Source: Rhizobium ecuadorense
GTDB taxonomy: Bacteria > Pseudomonadota > Alphaproteobacteria > Rhizobiales > Rhizobiaceae
NCBI RefSeq assembly: GCF_001187535.1
Contig: NZ_LFIO01001078.1
Coordinates: forward strand, 37,958-101,957
Length of the DNA: 64,000 nt
Direction: 5' to 3'
Shown: piece after piece, positions 34,740 to 44,649 of the stretch
Numbering within the stretch: the stretch's first letter is position 1
Layout of the letters: each line of letters starts with the position of its first letter
The notes under the pieces: generated by a model
What the model was told of the DNA's origin: nothing
The model's input: the letters and a program-made list of their open reading frames with translations, nothing else
The model's database searches: none
Made by a program: the position numbers and the translations under genes

Positions 34740-36107
34740 TCAGCCCTCCGGGGGCGAAACCGCAAACCGGCTGGCATCGAACGGGCCTCTGGCGGCGACC
34801 GGGATGGCATCCTCACTCGACGTCGCGACATTCGCTTCACGATGAACCGCGCGGGGCGAGATACGCGGCGCGCTCAACCCGATCGCCTCGCCGGGAGAAT
34901 GCAGCGCCCATTTCATCAGCGCCGCGTCGGACGTCGATCCGAGGAAATTTGCTTCTTCCCAGGAAGCGGTCATCGGCAGCGAGGCGATCATATCAGCGCC
35001 CTGCCTGGAGGCCTCCGGTGCCACAATGCGGGGATGGAAGCGGGCGTGATCAGGCAATGCCGGCGTCTGCCTCTCCGGCAGTGCGGCAATCGGGCCGATC
35101 GATGCCGTCTCCAGTTCGTCGTCCACATCCGCGTCGTGCGCAAGGGCGGCCGGCCGCATCGCCGGTATTGGAATCGGCAAGGACGAAAGATCCGGAGCGG
35201 CGCCTTTGTCATCCCGCTCGGCCGCGCCGGTCTGCAGCGCGAGCGCATTCAATGCCCGGCTTTTCGGCGTCGGCAGAAGCGCCGTCACGAGCTTGCCGTC
35301 CGTGGTGCCGCGGCTCGACCTGGTCGAGACCACCATCTCTTCGTCTTCTCCAGCGGTGCTGGCAATCTGGATCGCGGTGGGGCTGACGCGTTTCTTGTAA
35401 TTCGCAACCGCCTGATTGTATCCCGGCAGCGGCCGGCCATCAGCCGGAAGATGCATCGTCTGCCCATTCGGGAATATGCGCGCGAGTTCCTGCCGCGACA
35501 TGCGCGGCCAGGCTCGGACATTGCCAACGTCGAGATGCACGAAGGGCGATCCGGAGGTCGGATAATATCCGACACCGCCGACCTGCATCTGCATGGCAAG
35601 TGCCCGCAGCGTCGCAAGCTTCACGCCGGGAACGTAGAAATCCATCGCCTTACCCAGCATGTGCTGGCTCTTCTTGGCGACACCGGTGCTGCGCGAGCGG
35701 TTGCGCAGCATGTTGTTGGTGGTGGGCGATCGATAGGCGGAGACGATGTGGATGTAATCCTTGCCGCCGCTGCGCTTGTACACTTCCCAGACCAGGTCGA
35801 GCAACCGGGGATCCATCCGGGTCGGCTCGTTCCTTCGCCAGTCGCGCAGGAACCGGTTGATCTGGGCAAGGCCCTTGGCATCGAACTTTCCGTCGCGCTT
35901 ATAGGTAATCGTCGCCTTCTCGCCCGTATGGGTAAAGAACAGCTTCAGGGCACGATCTTCCGCCGAGGCAAAGGATGCGGAACCGACAAGTGCCGGCAGC
36001 GCCAACAGAGCCGGCAGAATGGTCTGCGCTGCGAAGCGCTCCGCACGCGACAGGAGCGTGGCAATTCCGCCTGACAAACCTTGCAGTGAATACTTCAACA
36101 CGAACAA
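34740..36107 (-). CDS. DUF882/peptidase M15-family murein hydrolase, MepK-like
   Basis: A 455-residue exported protein. The signal segment reaches SASFASAEDRALKLFF. The DUF882 domain (about residues 50-220) is related to E. coli MepK/YcbK, a zinc D,D- or L,D-endopeptidase of peptidoglycan: IVSAYRSPTTNNMLR, KKSQHMLGKAMDFYV (the H-x(n)-D zinc signature) and GSPFVHLDVGNVRAWPR. A long, low-complexity, probably disordered C-terminal region of about 220 residues follows, rich in A, P, S and R, which is unusual for the short enterobacterial enzyme. It likely helps open or remodel the cell wall. Confidence 0.88.
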   Translation of the reverse strand: MFVLKYSLQGLSGGIATLLSRAERFAAQTILPALLALPALVGSASFASAEDRALKLFFTHTGEKATITYKRDGKFDAKGLAQINRFLRDWRRNEPTRMDPRLLDLVWEVYKRSGGKDYIHIVSAYRSPTTNNMLRNRSRSTGVAKKSQHMLGKAMDFYVPGVKLATLRALAMQMQVGGVGYYPTSGSPFVHLDVGNVRAWPRMSRQELARIFPNGQTMHLPADGRPLPGYNQAVANYKKRVSPTAIQIASTAGEDEEMVVSTRSSRGTTDGKLVTALLPTPKSRALNALALQTGAAERDDKGAAPDLSSLPIPIPAMRPAALAHDADVDDELETASIGPIAALPERQTPALPDHARFHPRIVAPEASRQGADMIASLPMTASWEEANFLGSTSDAALMKWALHSPGEAIGLSAPRISPRAVHREANVATSSEDAIPVAARGPFDASRFAVSPPEG

Positions 36108-36407
36108 ACCCGTCTCACACCGAACACGCGACGACGGGCGGGAATTCCGGCTCCATCGGGCTCAGTAAAGCCAGCTTATGGTCAATAAATTGCTAACGAG
36201 GGGATGTGGAAGCTCGGTGAGTTGAGGATGCGGGCTGTTCGAGGCGCTATCGCGGCCTGTGCCGCGAGTCGGACGTCGCGCCCACCAGTTCAGATTCTTG
36301 CAGGTGCAAGCCTATCGATCCAATCTGGAGATCGAAGGTCAGACGGTAACGGGCCCCTTTCCAAGAAGCTTTGGCCGATTGCCATTGGACGCGCGTCGAC
36401 TGCTGCA
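36108..36407. other. Gene-free stretch between minus-strand genes
   Basis: These 300 bases hold the upstream region of the DUF882 gene and the end of the TPR gene. I see no gene, tRNA or clear repeat, and no convincing hairpin terminator beyond short imperfect inverted repeats. Confidence 0.3.
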
Positions 36408-38234
36408 TCAGCGGGACGCAATCAGTTTCAACAGCTCCTGCTGTTTCTTATATGCATCGGGGATGTTTCCGTTGGCGAGGGAGTTGGTGCAGTCGTCCAA
36501 GGCCTTTTTATAATCCCCCAGCTCCATATAGGCATAGCACCTGTTGTTGAATGCTACGGCGACGTCATCTTTCCCAGCCGCCTTGAGATCATACAGGTAG
36601 TCGTACTTATTCAGCACGTTGAGGGCTGCGTTATTGTCGTTTTGACCGAAATAGAGCATCGACAGGTCAATTGCGGCCGATACTCGCCAGTTACTCTTCG
36701 ATTCCGCGACGACGCTTAGCTCCCTGATCGCGTTGTCGTCGTCCTGTAGTTCCCGATAAGCGGCTCCACGCCAATATCGAGCGCTCAGTCCATTTTCCTG
36801 ATCATCGACAATATCCGCGCATTCATCGACTGCAGCATCATATTTTTTCAGCCAGTAACTGTCGTAGCACACCCAAAGTTGGGCCTCGGCACTACCCCCG
36901 AGAGCAACCGCCTCGCGCGCCACGTCGGCGGAGTCGGCGTAGCGCCTCTGTTTGGCGTAGACCTTCGCAAGTTGCGCCTTGATCTCCGCTGTTGCGGCGT
37001 CTTGCTCCGAGGTCGAGGGGAATTTGGTGAGTGGAAGGTCGCGCAACGCCTCCTGGTACTTCGTAAGCGCATTGTCGAGATTGCCTTGCCGAAGCCAGGT
37101 TTCTGCAACCAGGCTATCGATCATGTAGTGATTCCGGGATTTGCCGTCTTCGATAAGACGGGTATCGCTATCATATGCATTGGCTGCAGCCTGCAGTGTC
37201 GGCCCGACATAGATTTCGGACCCTGCTGTGTCGATCATAGAGGAAATGAGCTTCTGTACGGCCTTCGTGGCGATATAGTCGTTCTTCTTTCCTATGGCGG
37301 CTAACGCTTCGATGAGCCTGCTCTCGCGCTCGACAGTTGCATTGGCCTTCATGAACTCACGAACACAGTCAGAAAGCCGCTGATAGTCGCTGTTCTCACT
37401 ATTATCCCGGCATTGCGTCGACGCCGTGCTTAAGAGGTAGCGATAAACGTCGACATCCAAAAGCTTGGTCGCCATGCCGTCGGGATCCGTAGACCGAAAA
37501 TGGTCGACGAAGCGGAACATGGTGTCGATGTTCCCTCCCCATTTCGGCTGCAGGGTCGAGAGCACGAGATCATAGGGAGGAAAGAACGCTGGAAACTTGG
37601 AAACACTATCTTGAAGAGCCAGGCCCATCTCGTCCGAATAGCCGTAGCCACGGAGGATCTCCAGACGGAGCGACTGAAGAAAAGGTTCACTACCATCAAG
37701 CTGAAGCGCTCGAATGACATCCGCCTCGCCATTTCGCATCGCATCCATGAAGGCCTGCATCTCGTCTTCGCTAACAGTATTGACGTATCCATGGCCGCGC
37801 CGGAGCCAACCCACGTCGTGGTAGAACTTTGCGCGAACCAAATGAGCGGGCATGCTGTCGGGGCTCTTCTCGACCCACGCGTTCAGTTGCCTCCCGAAGC
37901 TCGGATCAGTCGGATCAACAAGAGCATCGAGGAACTTGGTGACAGGATCTGTGTTCGGGCTCGGCAAGTGCCCCAACTTGAGTATATTTTCCGTCACTCT
38001 TTGCGCAGTTCCAAAATCCGAACTTAGGATTGCGGTTCGAACGATTTTTGCGCTTTCATATGGGCGGCCCCTCTTATTTTGTGGATCGAAGGCGAGCGAA
38101 ACGCTCCGGCGCAGATTCCAGGAAGCAAAGGCGCTCTCCACTCCAACCATGGATTTGGGCTGAAATCTGATCGCAGCGGTGAGGCCGATCAAGAGTGCGA
38201 GCATTGCGGACAGTATGATTGAACGACGGGTCAC
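36408..38234 (-). CDS. TPR-repeat protein with DUF4034-like region
   Basis: A 608-residue protein. An N-terminal hydrophobic segment (IILSAMLALLIGLTAAI, residues 5-21) anchors or exports it. Residues about 80-280 resemble the DUF4034 region (LNAWVEKSPDSMPAHLVRAK and WLRRGHGYVNTV). The C-terminal third has tetratricopeptide repeats such as LAKVYAKQRRYADSADVARE, and CYAYMELGDYKKALDDCTNS close to the end. TPR stretches bind partner proteins; the partner is unknown. The neighbours give no clue. Confidence 0.82.
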   Translation of the reverse strand: MTRRSIILSAMLALLIGLTAAIRFQPKSMVGVESAFASWNLRRSVSLAFDPQNKRGRPYESAKIVRTAILSSDFGTAQRVTENILKLGHLPSPNTDPVTKFLDALVDPTDPSFGRQLNAWVEKSPDSMPAHLVRAKFYHDVGWLRRGHGYVNTVSEDEMQAFMDAMRNGEADVIRALQLDGSEPFLQSLRLEILRGYGYSDEMGLALQDSVSKFPAFFPPYDLVLSTLQPKWGGNIDTMFRFVDHFRSTDPDGMATKLLDVDVYRYLLSTASTQCRDNSENSDYQRLSDCVREFMKANATVERESRLIEALAAIGKKNDYIATKAVQKLISSMIDTAGSEIYVGPTLQAAANAYDSDTRLIEDGKSRNHYMIDSLVAETWLRQGNLDNALTKYQEALRDLPLTKFPSTSEQDAATAEIKAQLAKVYAKQRRYADSADVAREAVALGGSAEAQLWVCYDSYWLKKYDAAVDECADIVDDQENGLSARYWRGAAYRELQDDDNAIRELSVVAESKSNWRVSAAIDLSMLYFGQNDNNAALNVLNKYDYLYDLKAAGKDDVAVAFNNRCYAYMELGDYKKALDDCTNSLANGNIPDAYKKQQELLKLIASR

Positions 38235-38366
38235 GGTGGTCAGTCCCTGGCAAAACTGATTGCGAAGATCCCGCGCAGCTTACAAACACAATTCTAAGGA
38301 GATTTTTCAGATATTGATGCAATTTTAGGGGCTTTTTGAGCCATGAAGAAAAATGCGCGAGCCAAC

Positions 38367-38551
38367 TCATCGAGACTCCCTGTCATCGTCATCATCGCCC
38401 ATTCCCTCCGCCATCTGCTGCCGAACAAACGCCTCGGCTTCGTCCTCGTTTCTGCCCAGATGGTCGAACTGAAGTGGCCCTCGTTGTCGTTGTCGTCACT
38501 CCAGCGGATCAGGAGCGAGTATATCTTCAGATCTTCATCGTGTTGTAGCAC
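38367..38551 (-). pseudogene. Frameshifted small gene of unknown function
   Basis: From GTG 38551 one frame reads LKIYSLLIRWSDDNDNEGHF then STIWAE. One base short of frame, the next frame continues EDEAEAFVRQQMAEGMG and ends in DDDDDRESR at TGA 38367. Both halves have coding character while each alternative frame does not, so a single-base deletion at about 38449 seems to have broken a gene of roughly 61 codons. A sequencing error is the other explanation. I do not recognise the family. Confidence 0.5.
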
Positions 38552-38761
38552 TAGGTCTCTTCTGGCTGATGTGACTGGCGAAGATCTTCCGCCGATCGGT
38601 TGAATTCGAGAATCGAGGCAGAGCAACTTGACCGAAAGAGGGGGAGGGCGCTCCCTATGACGAGTCGAGCGACCTCGGTTTGTCTGGCAACCTAGAGCGA
38701 GGGCAGCGGCAAATCCGCCGCCGCCCCTGTTGGGGCCGTGTACTGATTTCAGCGAAGTTGG

Positions 38762-39526
38762 TTATAGCTTGTAGCCACCGCTGGCTTCGATCACCTGGGC
38801 GGTAACCCACCGACCTGCGTCGGAGGCCAGAAACGCGACGACGGCGGAGACATCGGAGGTTTCGCCAAAGCGGCTCAGAGCCGTATCCGCCTCGATCGCT
38901 TTCACCATCTCCGCGTTCTCACGGACGACCGCATTCATGTCCGTGCGAATCCAGCCGGGCGCGACCGCGTTCACCGTGATCCGGCGCGGTCCGAGTTCCG
39001 CTGCGAGCGCATGCGTGAAGTTGTTGATGGCGGCCTTGACCATCGAATAGATGGGGACCACCGCCATAGGGCGAGCGCCCGCGGCAGAGGACACGTTGAT
39101 AATGCGACCGCCGTCGACAAGCCGCTTCAACGCCGCCTGCACGACAAAGAACGGCGCACGCGCATGGACGGCGACCATGGCATCCCAGCTTTGCGGCGTG
39201 GCGTCTGAGAGCCCGCCCCATCCGGAATTGCCAGCGTTGTTGACCAGGATATCGAGAGCGGTGCCGCCGCTTCGTTCTGCGAGTTCGCGATCAAGGTGCT
39301 CGAACAGGGACGGGATTGCTTCCGCATCGGCCAGATCTGCATGAAGTGCGAACGCGCTGCCACCGGCTTTCACGATCGTCTTGACCGCCTCCTCGGCACC
39401 TGACTTGCTGGCTTTGTACGTGAGGGCGACGGTCGCGCCTTGGCTTGCAAGACATTCGGCGATCGCCCGGCCGATGCCTCGCGATCCTCCGGTCACGAGC
39501 GCGGTCTTTCCCTTGAGTGTCTGCAT
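38762..39526 (-). CDS. SDR-family oxidoreductase
   Basis: A 254-residue classical short-chain dehydrogenase/reductase. TGGSRGIGRAIAECL is the NADP-binding motif, NNAGNSG the NNAG signature, S in NVSSAAG and the catalytic YSMVK (Y-x3-K) in the middle, with NAVAPGWIRTDM after it. It is nearest to FabG-like 3-oxoacyl-ACP reductases, but stand-alone SDRs of this type act on many substrates. It is followed closely upstream by a NAD(P)-binding reductase gene 40 bases away, and the block probably forms one transcript. Confidence 0.9.
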   Translation of the reverse strand: MQTLKGKTALVTGGSRGIGRAIAECLASQGATVALTYKASKSGAEEAVKTIVKAGGSAFALHADLADAEAIPSLFEHLDRELAERSGGTALDILVNNAGNSGWGGLSDATPQSWDAMVAVHARAPFFVVQAALKRLVDGGRIINVSSAAGARPMAVVPIYSMVKAAINNFTHALAAELGPRRITVNAVAPGWIRTDMNAVVRENAEMVKAIEADTALSRFGETSDVSAVVAFLASDAGRWVTAQVIEASGGYKL

Positions 39527-39566
39527 GTGATGTTCCTTCGTTTTCGAAATGAGCTGGGGGCTTCCG

Positions 39567-40265
39567 TCAGGCGACGCGTTCGCGCGCGATGGGGCCGGGC
39601 GCCGCTTCGATGACCGTCATGGCCAACCGGATGAGATCGGCATCGCCGTTGAATTCGTTGTCTGCGATCTTATGCAGGAGTACGGCGACCTGTTCGATCT
39701 GGCGGGCGGCTTTGAGAGGCCCTGCATTGACGGGCCTGAACCCTGCGTCGGTGATTAGGGTACGGGTTACCTGTCCGGCCGCAGAATCGTCGCATGCATA
39801 GAAGACGGCCGGTCCGACAGGCGCCTTCGACCATGCGGCCGCTTCGAGGACCGGGGCGGCGAGAAGGTTAAAGCCCTTAACGATCCGTGCCTTCGGCAAA
39901 CGCTGCTGCAGGTTCTCGGAAGTCGAACTGTCGCGCATGAATTCAACGTCATGGAAGTGCACGAAGTCCGAGGTGACGCCGAGCGGGTTCATCGTTTCGA
40001 TGACGACCTTGCCATCGAGGGCGTCGCCAACTTCTGCGACGATTGCCTCGACTCGCGGCCAGTAGACCGAGAACAGGATGACCTCGCCGAATTCGGCGGC
40101 CTCCCGGATGGTGCCAAGGCGCGCCCTGCTGCCCAACTCGGCCAAAAGCGGGGCGAGTTTCCGATCCTCGCCGTCCTTCGCAATCATGAGGTCGTGGCCT
40201 GCGGCTGCCCAAGCACGCGCAAGGCGTCCGCCGACGTTGCCTGCATTCAATATTCCGATTTTCAT
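39567..40265 (-). CDS. NAD(P)-binding reductase, F420-dependent-reductase-like fold
   Basis: A 232-residue protein with a KIGILNAGNVGGRLARAW Rossmann motif, VIETMNPLGV and KARIVKGFNLLAAPVLE, and a C-terminal helix-rich part. This is the NADPH-dependent F420 reductase/NADP oxidoreductase-type fold (F420_oxidored), which in proteobacteria often works with NADP alone. Start ATG 40265 follows AAGGAACT at 7 bases. It stands directly downstream of a LysR gene, the same order as the pair at 41379-43268. Confidence 0.82.
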   Translation of the reverse strand: MKIGILNAGNVGGRLARAWAAAGHDLMIAKDGEDRKLAPLLAELGSRARLGTIREAAEFGEVILFSVYWPRVEAIVAEVGDALDGKVVIETMNPLGVTSDFVHFHDVEFMRDSSTSENLQQRLPKARIVKGFNLLAAPVLEAAAWSKAPVGPAVFYACDDSAAGQVTRTLITDAGFRPVNAGPLKAARQIEQVAVLLHKIADNEFNGDADLIRLAMTVIEAAPGPIARERVA

Positions 40266-40418
40266 CTGAGTTCCTTTGACTTCAAGCGTTGACGCTGGGG
40301 TGCGTGCGTCGGCTTGAGACATAAGGATGCCCATCGAAGCGGATTAGACGCCGGGAGCACCTCAATCTGTTGCTTCGACAAGCAACAATCGGGGCGGGCG
40401 CACTCGAGCAGGCGGCGT

Positions 40419-41312
40419 TCAGTCGTGGCCGAACGCTTCCCGGCACAGGTCGACGAAGCTTCTTACTTTCGGATCCATGTATCGCGTTGACGCGAAGACC
40501 GCATGGACGGGCATGGGCGCGCCTGCCCAGTTGGGGAGCAGGCGAACCAGCGTGCCTTGGTCAGCGTCGTGATCTGCCATGAAGCGAGGGAGGTGCGCGA
40601 TGCCGAGCCCGGATAGAGCCAAGTTCCTGGCCGCGACGATGTTGTCGAGCGCGCACCGGGGCGCGCGGAATATGTGTTCGGTCGTCTCGCCGTTGACGAG
40701 GGTCCAGCTCGGACGGCCCTTCGACGATTTCATGATGAGGTCGTGCTCGTTCAGATCACCGACGTCCCACACCGGGGCGGACCGCTGAAGATATTCCGGG
40801 CTTGCGTATAGGCCGTAGGTGATCTCCCCAAGCTTGCGCGCGGAAAGATCCGAGTCCGGCAGGGTGCCAAGACGGATGGCGACGTCAATGCCCTCGTGAA
40901 TGATGTCGACGAACCGGATCGAGTAGACCGTCTCAACAGTGACCTTCGACCATTGCTTCAGGTAGGCGGCGATCCAGCGGTCGACGCGAGTGGTTCCGAA
41001 TTCGGGAGTTGCCGTGATCTTCAGGCGGCCCTGCGGTTCCTGATGCTGGTTGGCCACGGCGGCCTCGGCCGCTTCGGCAGCCGCAAGGATCGATGACGCG
41101 CGCTCGAAATAGTCCCTGCCGACCTCGGTTACGCTGAGGCGCCTCGTCGAACGGTTGAGCAACCGCGCGCCGAGTTTCTCCTCCATTCGTTGGACGATCC
41201 GGCTCACCCGCGCCTTGTCTGTCTCAAGCCGTTGCGCCGCAGCGGTGAAGGATTCGTTCGCCACGACAGTGACGAAGACTTTCATCTCCGAGAAGCCGAT
41301 TGTCGCCGTCAT
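40419..41312 (-). CDS. LysR-family transcriptional regulator (tandem copy 1)
   Basis: A 297-residue LysR-type regulator. The winged helix is EMKVFVTVVANESFTAAAQR followed by ETDKARVSRIVQRMEEKLGA, and RLLNRSTRRLSVTEVGRDYF is the wing. The effector domain has GRLKITATPEFGTTRVDRWI. It is closely similar in length and wording to the LysR protein of 42360-43268. ATG 41312 was chosen by alignment to that copy, with GGAGAT upstream. It likely controls the adjacent reductase gene. Confidence 0.88.
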   Translation of the reverse strand: MTATIGFSEMKVFVTVVANESFTAAAQRLETDKARVSRIVQRMEEKLGARLLNRSTRRLSVTEVGRDYFERASSILAAAEAAEAAVANQHQEPQGRLKITATPEFGTTRVDRWIAAYLKQWSKVTVETVYSIRFVDIIHEGIDVAIRLGTLPDSDLSARKLGEITYGLYASPEYLQRSAPVWDVGDLNEHDLIMKSSKGRPSWTLVNGETTEHIFRAPRCALDNIVAARNLALSGLGIAHLPRFMADHDADQGTLVRLLPNWAGAPMPVHAVFASTRYMDPKVRSFVDLCREAFGHD

Positions 41313-41378
41313 GCGGGGATCTCCGAAAGACATCACCTCGGGAATGTGAAGGGCGCCCGAAAACAGGCGCCCTAATCC

Positions 41379-42182
41379 TTACTTCTTGATCGTATCTCCG
41401 CTCGCGAGTTCAAGGAACAACGCGACATGTACCGGCGGCATGGATTCGAGCGTCCCGCCGATCGGCGAGGGACGTTCGGCAGTTTCGATGAGCTTCCGCG
41501 CCTCAGATGGCGACAGTGGTTCGCCTGGCTGTTTGTAGGCCTTCTTCGCCTCCTCTTCCGTCAGGCCCTCAGGAATTTCCGGCGTGTAGGGCGTGAAGTA
41601 GATCGACGTATTGGGTTCGATCCGCCAGCTATCGGCGAGGGACCCCGCATCGACGACGTCGTAGCCGATGTTTTCAATGAAGCGAGTGACGGCATCCTTC
41701 GCGGATACATCGTCTCCTGCGATGGGGAGAGTGGTCCGGCGGGAATCGCCCTTTGGCCGAGCGTTGCCTTCCATGTGGATCCATCCGAGATTGTGGATGC
41801 CCTTGACCACCTTGGCGTTCCGAAGATGCCGCTGTACGAGTTCGCTGGACGTCAGCTCGCCGTTATCCAGATCGGCTCTGCGAAACTCTCCCAGGCCGGG
41901 ATAGTAGTTGGTCTGGTCGAGCACGATCTTTCCCGCGAGCTTCTCCGTCGGCAGGGCCTCGAATGTCGCCAACGGGATCGCGATCGAGACAATATCCGCG
42001 CTCTCGATTGCTTCCTCCACAGTGCTGGCGCGGGCGAGTGGGCCCAACTCCTGTACGAGTCCGACGAGTGTTTCCGGCCCGCGGGAATTGCTGATCACGA
42101 CGTGGTATCCAGCGGCGACAGCCAAACGAGCGACTGCCTTGCCTACTAGGCCGGAGCCGATGATTCCAATTATCTGCGTCAT
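41379..42182 (-). CDS. NAD(P)-binding reductase, F420-oxidoreductase-like (second copy type)
   Basis: A 267-residue protein with QIIGIIGSGLVGKAVARLAV, VVISNSRGPETL, KIVLDQTNYYPG and KVVKGIHNLGWIHM. The fold matches the neighbouring 39567-40265 reductase, but the C-terminal half differs, with SLADSWRIEPNT and a PSPIGGTL tail. The start is ATG 42182. It is downstream of the second LysR gene, so the two modules share a layout and probably arose by duplication and divergence. Confidence 0.85.
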   Translation of the reverse strand: MTQIIGIIGSGLVGKAVARLAVAAGYHVVISNSRGPETLVGLVQELGPLARASTVEEAIESADIVSIAIPLATFEALPTEKLAGKIVLDQTNYYPGLGEFRRADLDNGELTSSELVQRHLRNAKVVKGIHNLGWIHMEGNARPKGDSRRTTLPIAGDDVSAKDAVTRFIENIGYDVVDAGSLADSWRIEPNTSIYFTPYTPEIPEGLTEEEAKKAYKQPGEPLSPSEARKLIETAERPSPIGGTLESMPPVHVALFLELASGDTIKK

Positions 42183-42359
42183 TTGCGATTTCTCTCTCTG
42201 AACGACGGGAAGCCCGCCAACATGTCGTGGTACCTGCGGGAACGCCTTGCTTGGGTTCCGTTCCGCGGCACGACTGGAGATGCGGATTTGTTCAAAGAGA
42301 TAACAGTGCGAGAGGGAGCAACTGACTGTTGTCCCTGATGGCGACAATCAAACGCGATC

Positions 42360-43268
42360 TCAATTTGTGAGGGATATGTCGGCTCTAAACCGCTCGCGGC
42401 AGAGATCGATGAAGCCCCGCACCTTGGGATCCATATATCGAGTGGAGGCGAAGACGGCATGGACGGGAACTGTGCTGCGTGCCCAGCTCGGCAGGACCAC
42501 CGTCAATGCGCCCTTTGCCACATGCGGACCCGCAAGATACCGCGGAAGCTGGACGATCCCCAAACCCGACAGTGCGAGGTTTCGCGCCGTGATCGTATTG
42601 TTGACCACGCAGCGTGGCGTCCGGGTGATCTTTTCGATTTGATCGCCATTCACCAGGCTCCAGGAAGGGCGGCCACGAGGAACGTGCATTATCAGATCGT
42701 GATCGGCGAGGTCTTCCACGTCGCGGAGGTCCGGCCGATTTCGCAGATACTCCGACGAAGCATACAGGCCATAGGACAGCTCGCCCAACTTCCGCGCTGA
42801 AAGGCCTGAATCCTGCAGAGTTCCAATGCGGATGGCGACGTCGAAGCTCTCGTGCACGAGATCGATGATCCGGTTCGTGTATTCCGTTTCCACCGACACC
42901 TTCGACCAGCGCCGGAGGAAATCGGCGATCCAGGCGTCGACCTGGGTAGTCCCGAATTCCACACCAGCGGTCACTTTCAACCGTCCTTGCGGTTCCTGCG
43001 CCTTCTGGGCCACAGCAGCCTCGGCGGCTTCCGCGGCAGCCAGTATCGAAGAAGCCCTTTCGAAATAATCGCGGCCGACATCGGTCACGCTGACATGCCG
43101 CGTCGATCGGTTCAGGAGGCGAGCTCCGAGCTTTTCTTCCATGCGCCGAACAGTCCTGCTGACCCGTGCCTTGTCGGTGTCGAGGCGTTCCGCTGCGGCC
43201 GTAAAAGATCCCTCGGTCACGACGGCGATGAAGGCCCGCATCTCTGCGAAATCGATCGTTGTCGTCAT
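42360..43268 (-). CDS. LysR-family transcriptional regulator (tandem copy 2)
   Basis: A 302-residue LysR-type regulator. AEMRAFIAVVTEGSFTAAAE and DTDKARVSRTVRRMEEKLGA form the DNA-binding domain, then RLLNRSTRHVSVTDVGRDYF. The effector-binding part shares GRLKVTAGVEFGTTQVDAWI with copy 1. The start is ATG 43268; another ATG lies two codons upstream. An effect on the reductase gene 178 bases downstream is likely but not shown. Confidence 0.88.
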   Translation of the reverse strand: MTTTIDFAEMRAFIAVVTEGSFTAAAERLDTDKARVSRTVRRMEEKLGARLLNRSTRHVSVTDVGRDYFERASSILAAAEAAEAAVAQKAQEPQGRLKVTAGVEFGTTQVDAWIADFLRRWSKVSVETEYTNRIIDLVHESFDVAIRIGTLQDSGLSARKLGELSYGLYASSEYLRNRPDLRDVEDLADHDLIMHVPRGRPSWSLVNGDQIEKITRTPRCVVNNTITARNLALSGLGIVQLPRYLAGPHVAKGALTVVLPSWARSTVPVHAVFASTRYMDPKVRGFIDLCRERFRADISLTN

Positions 43269-43324
43269 ATGCAACGCTCTGCGTAATTGTTGTCCGTTGT
43301 TTCACTGCCATGCCGGAGATGTGA

Positions 43325-43525
43325 TGGCAACAAGGCGCTGCACAGGCCGTTGGCTCGAAGGCATTTCTGGTCTTTGCCGGCCAGGCCGTCGGCATCAAAC
43401 AGGTCGAAGACCATATCCGGCTCGCAAGCTTCATGAATTACGATCTGGGATACTTCGATGACGAGACATGCAGGCTCGAACTGCTGCCAAACCCTTTCGG
43501 CGCGAAAGTGTTACCTATGTCTTAG
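43325..43525 (+). mobile_element. C-terminal remnant of an IS transposase
   Basis: A plus-strand frame without a start ends LVFAGQAVGIKQVEDHI, MNYDLGYFDDETCRLELL and NPFGAKVLPMS at TAG 43523. This is the characteristic C-terminus of a DDE-type IS-element transposase whose family I can only guess (IS481-like). The rest of the element is missing. It lies 45 bases from the tRNA gene. Confidence 0.6.
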
Positions 43526-43569
43526 GAATAAACCGTAACCCATGTGTCCAGAACGGACCCTGGAAGATA

Positions 43570-43646
43570 TGGCGCACCCGACAGGATTCGAACCTGTGAC
43601 CTTTGGAATCGGAATCCAACACTCTATCCAGCTGAGCTACGGGTGC
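43570..43646 (-). tRNA. tRNA-Arg (anticodon CCG)
   Basis: On the minus strand the 77-base cloverleaf reads GCACCCG acceptor, GTAGCTCAGCTGGATAGAG D-arm, TTGGA-TTCCGAT-TCCAA anticodon arm, GGTTCGAATCC T-arm, CGGGTGC acceptor, then G and CCA. The anticodon CCG reads the arginine codon CGG. CCA is encoded. The T-loop and D-loop are canonical. Confidence 0.97.
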
Positions 43647-43852
43647 ATGCCGAAGGCGGTTTGAATCGCCTGTCCGATGGGTGGTTCTTAGCCTAGCTTG
43701 CGGCCGGCTTCAATCGCGAATTTCTCAGAAATACCAATGCTTGCGGTTTGCAGGGTGTTTTTATTCGTCAGCTCCCGCGCTGCGCACAAAAAACTCCGCC
43801 GGCCTTGCGGGCGGCGGAGCGGGTTGTCTGGGGGCAGGGCGCCTGGCGGCGG

Positions 43853-44635
<783 letters not shown>

Positions 44636-44649
44636 GTCTAGGGCTCCTC

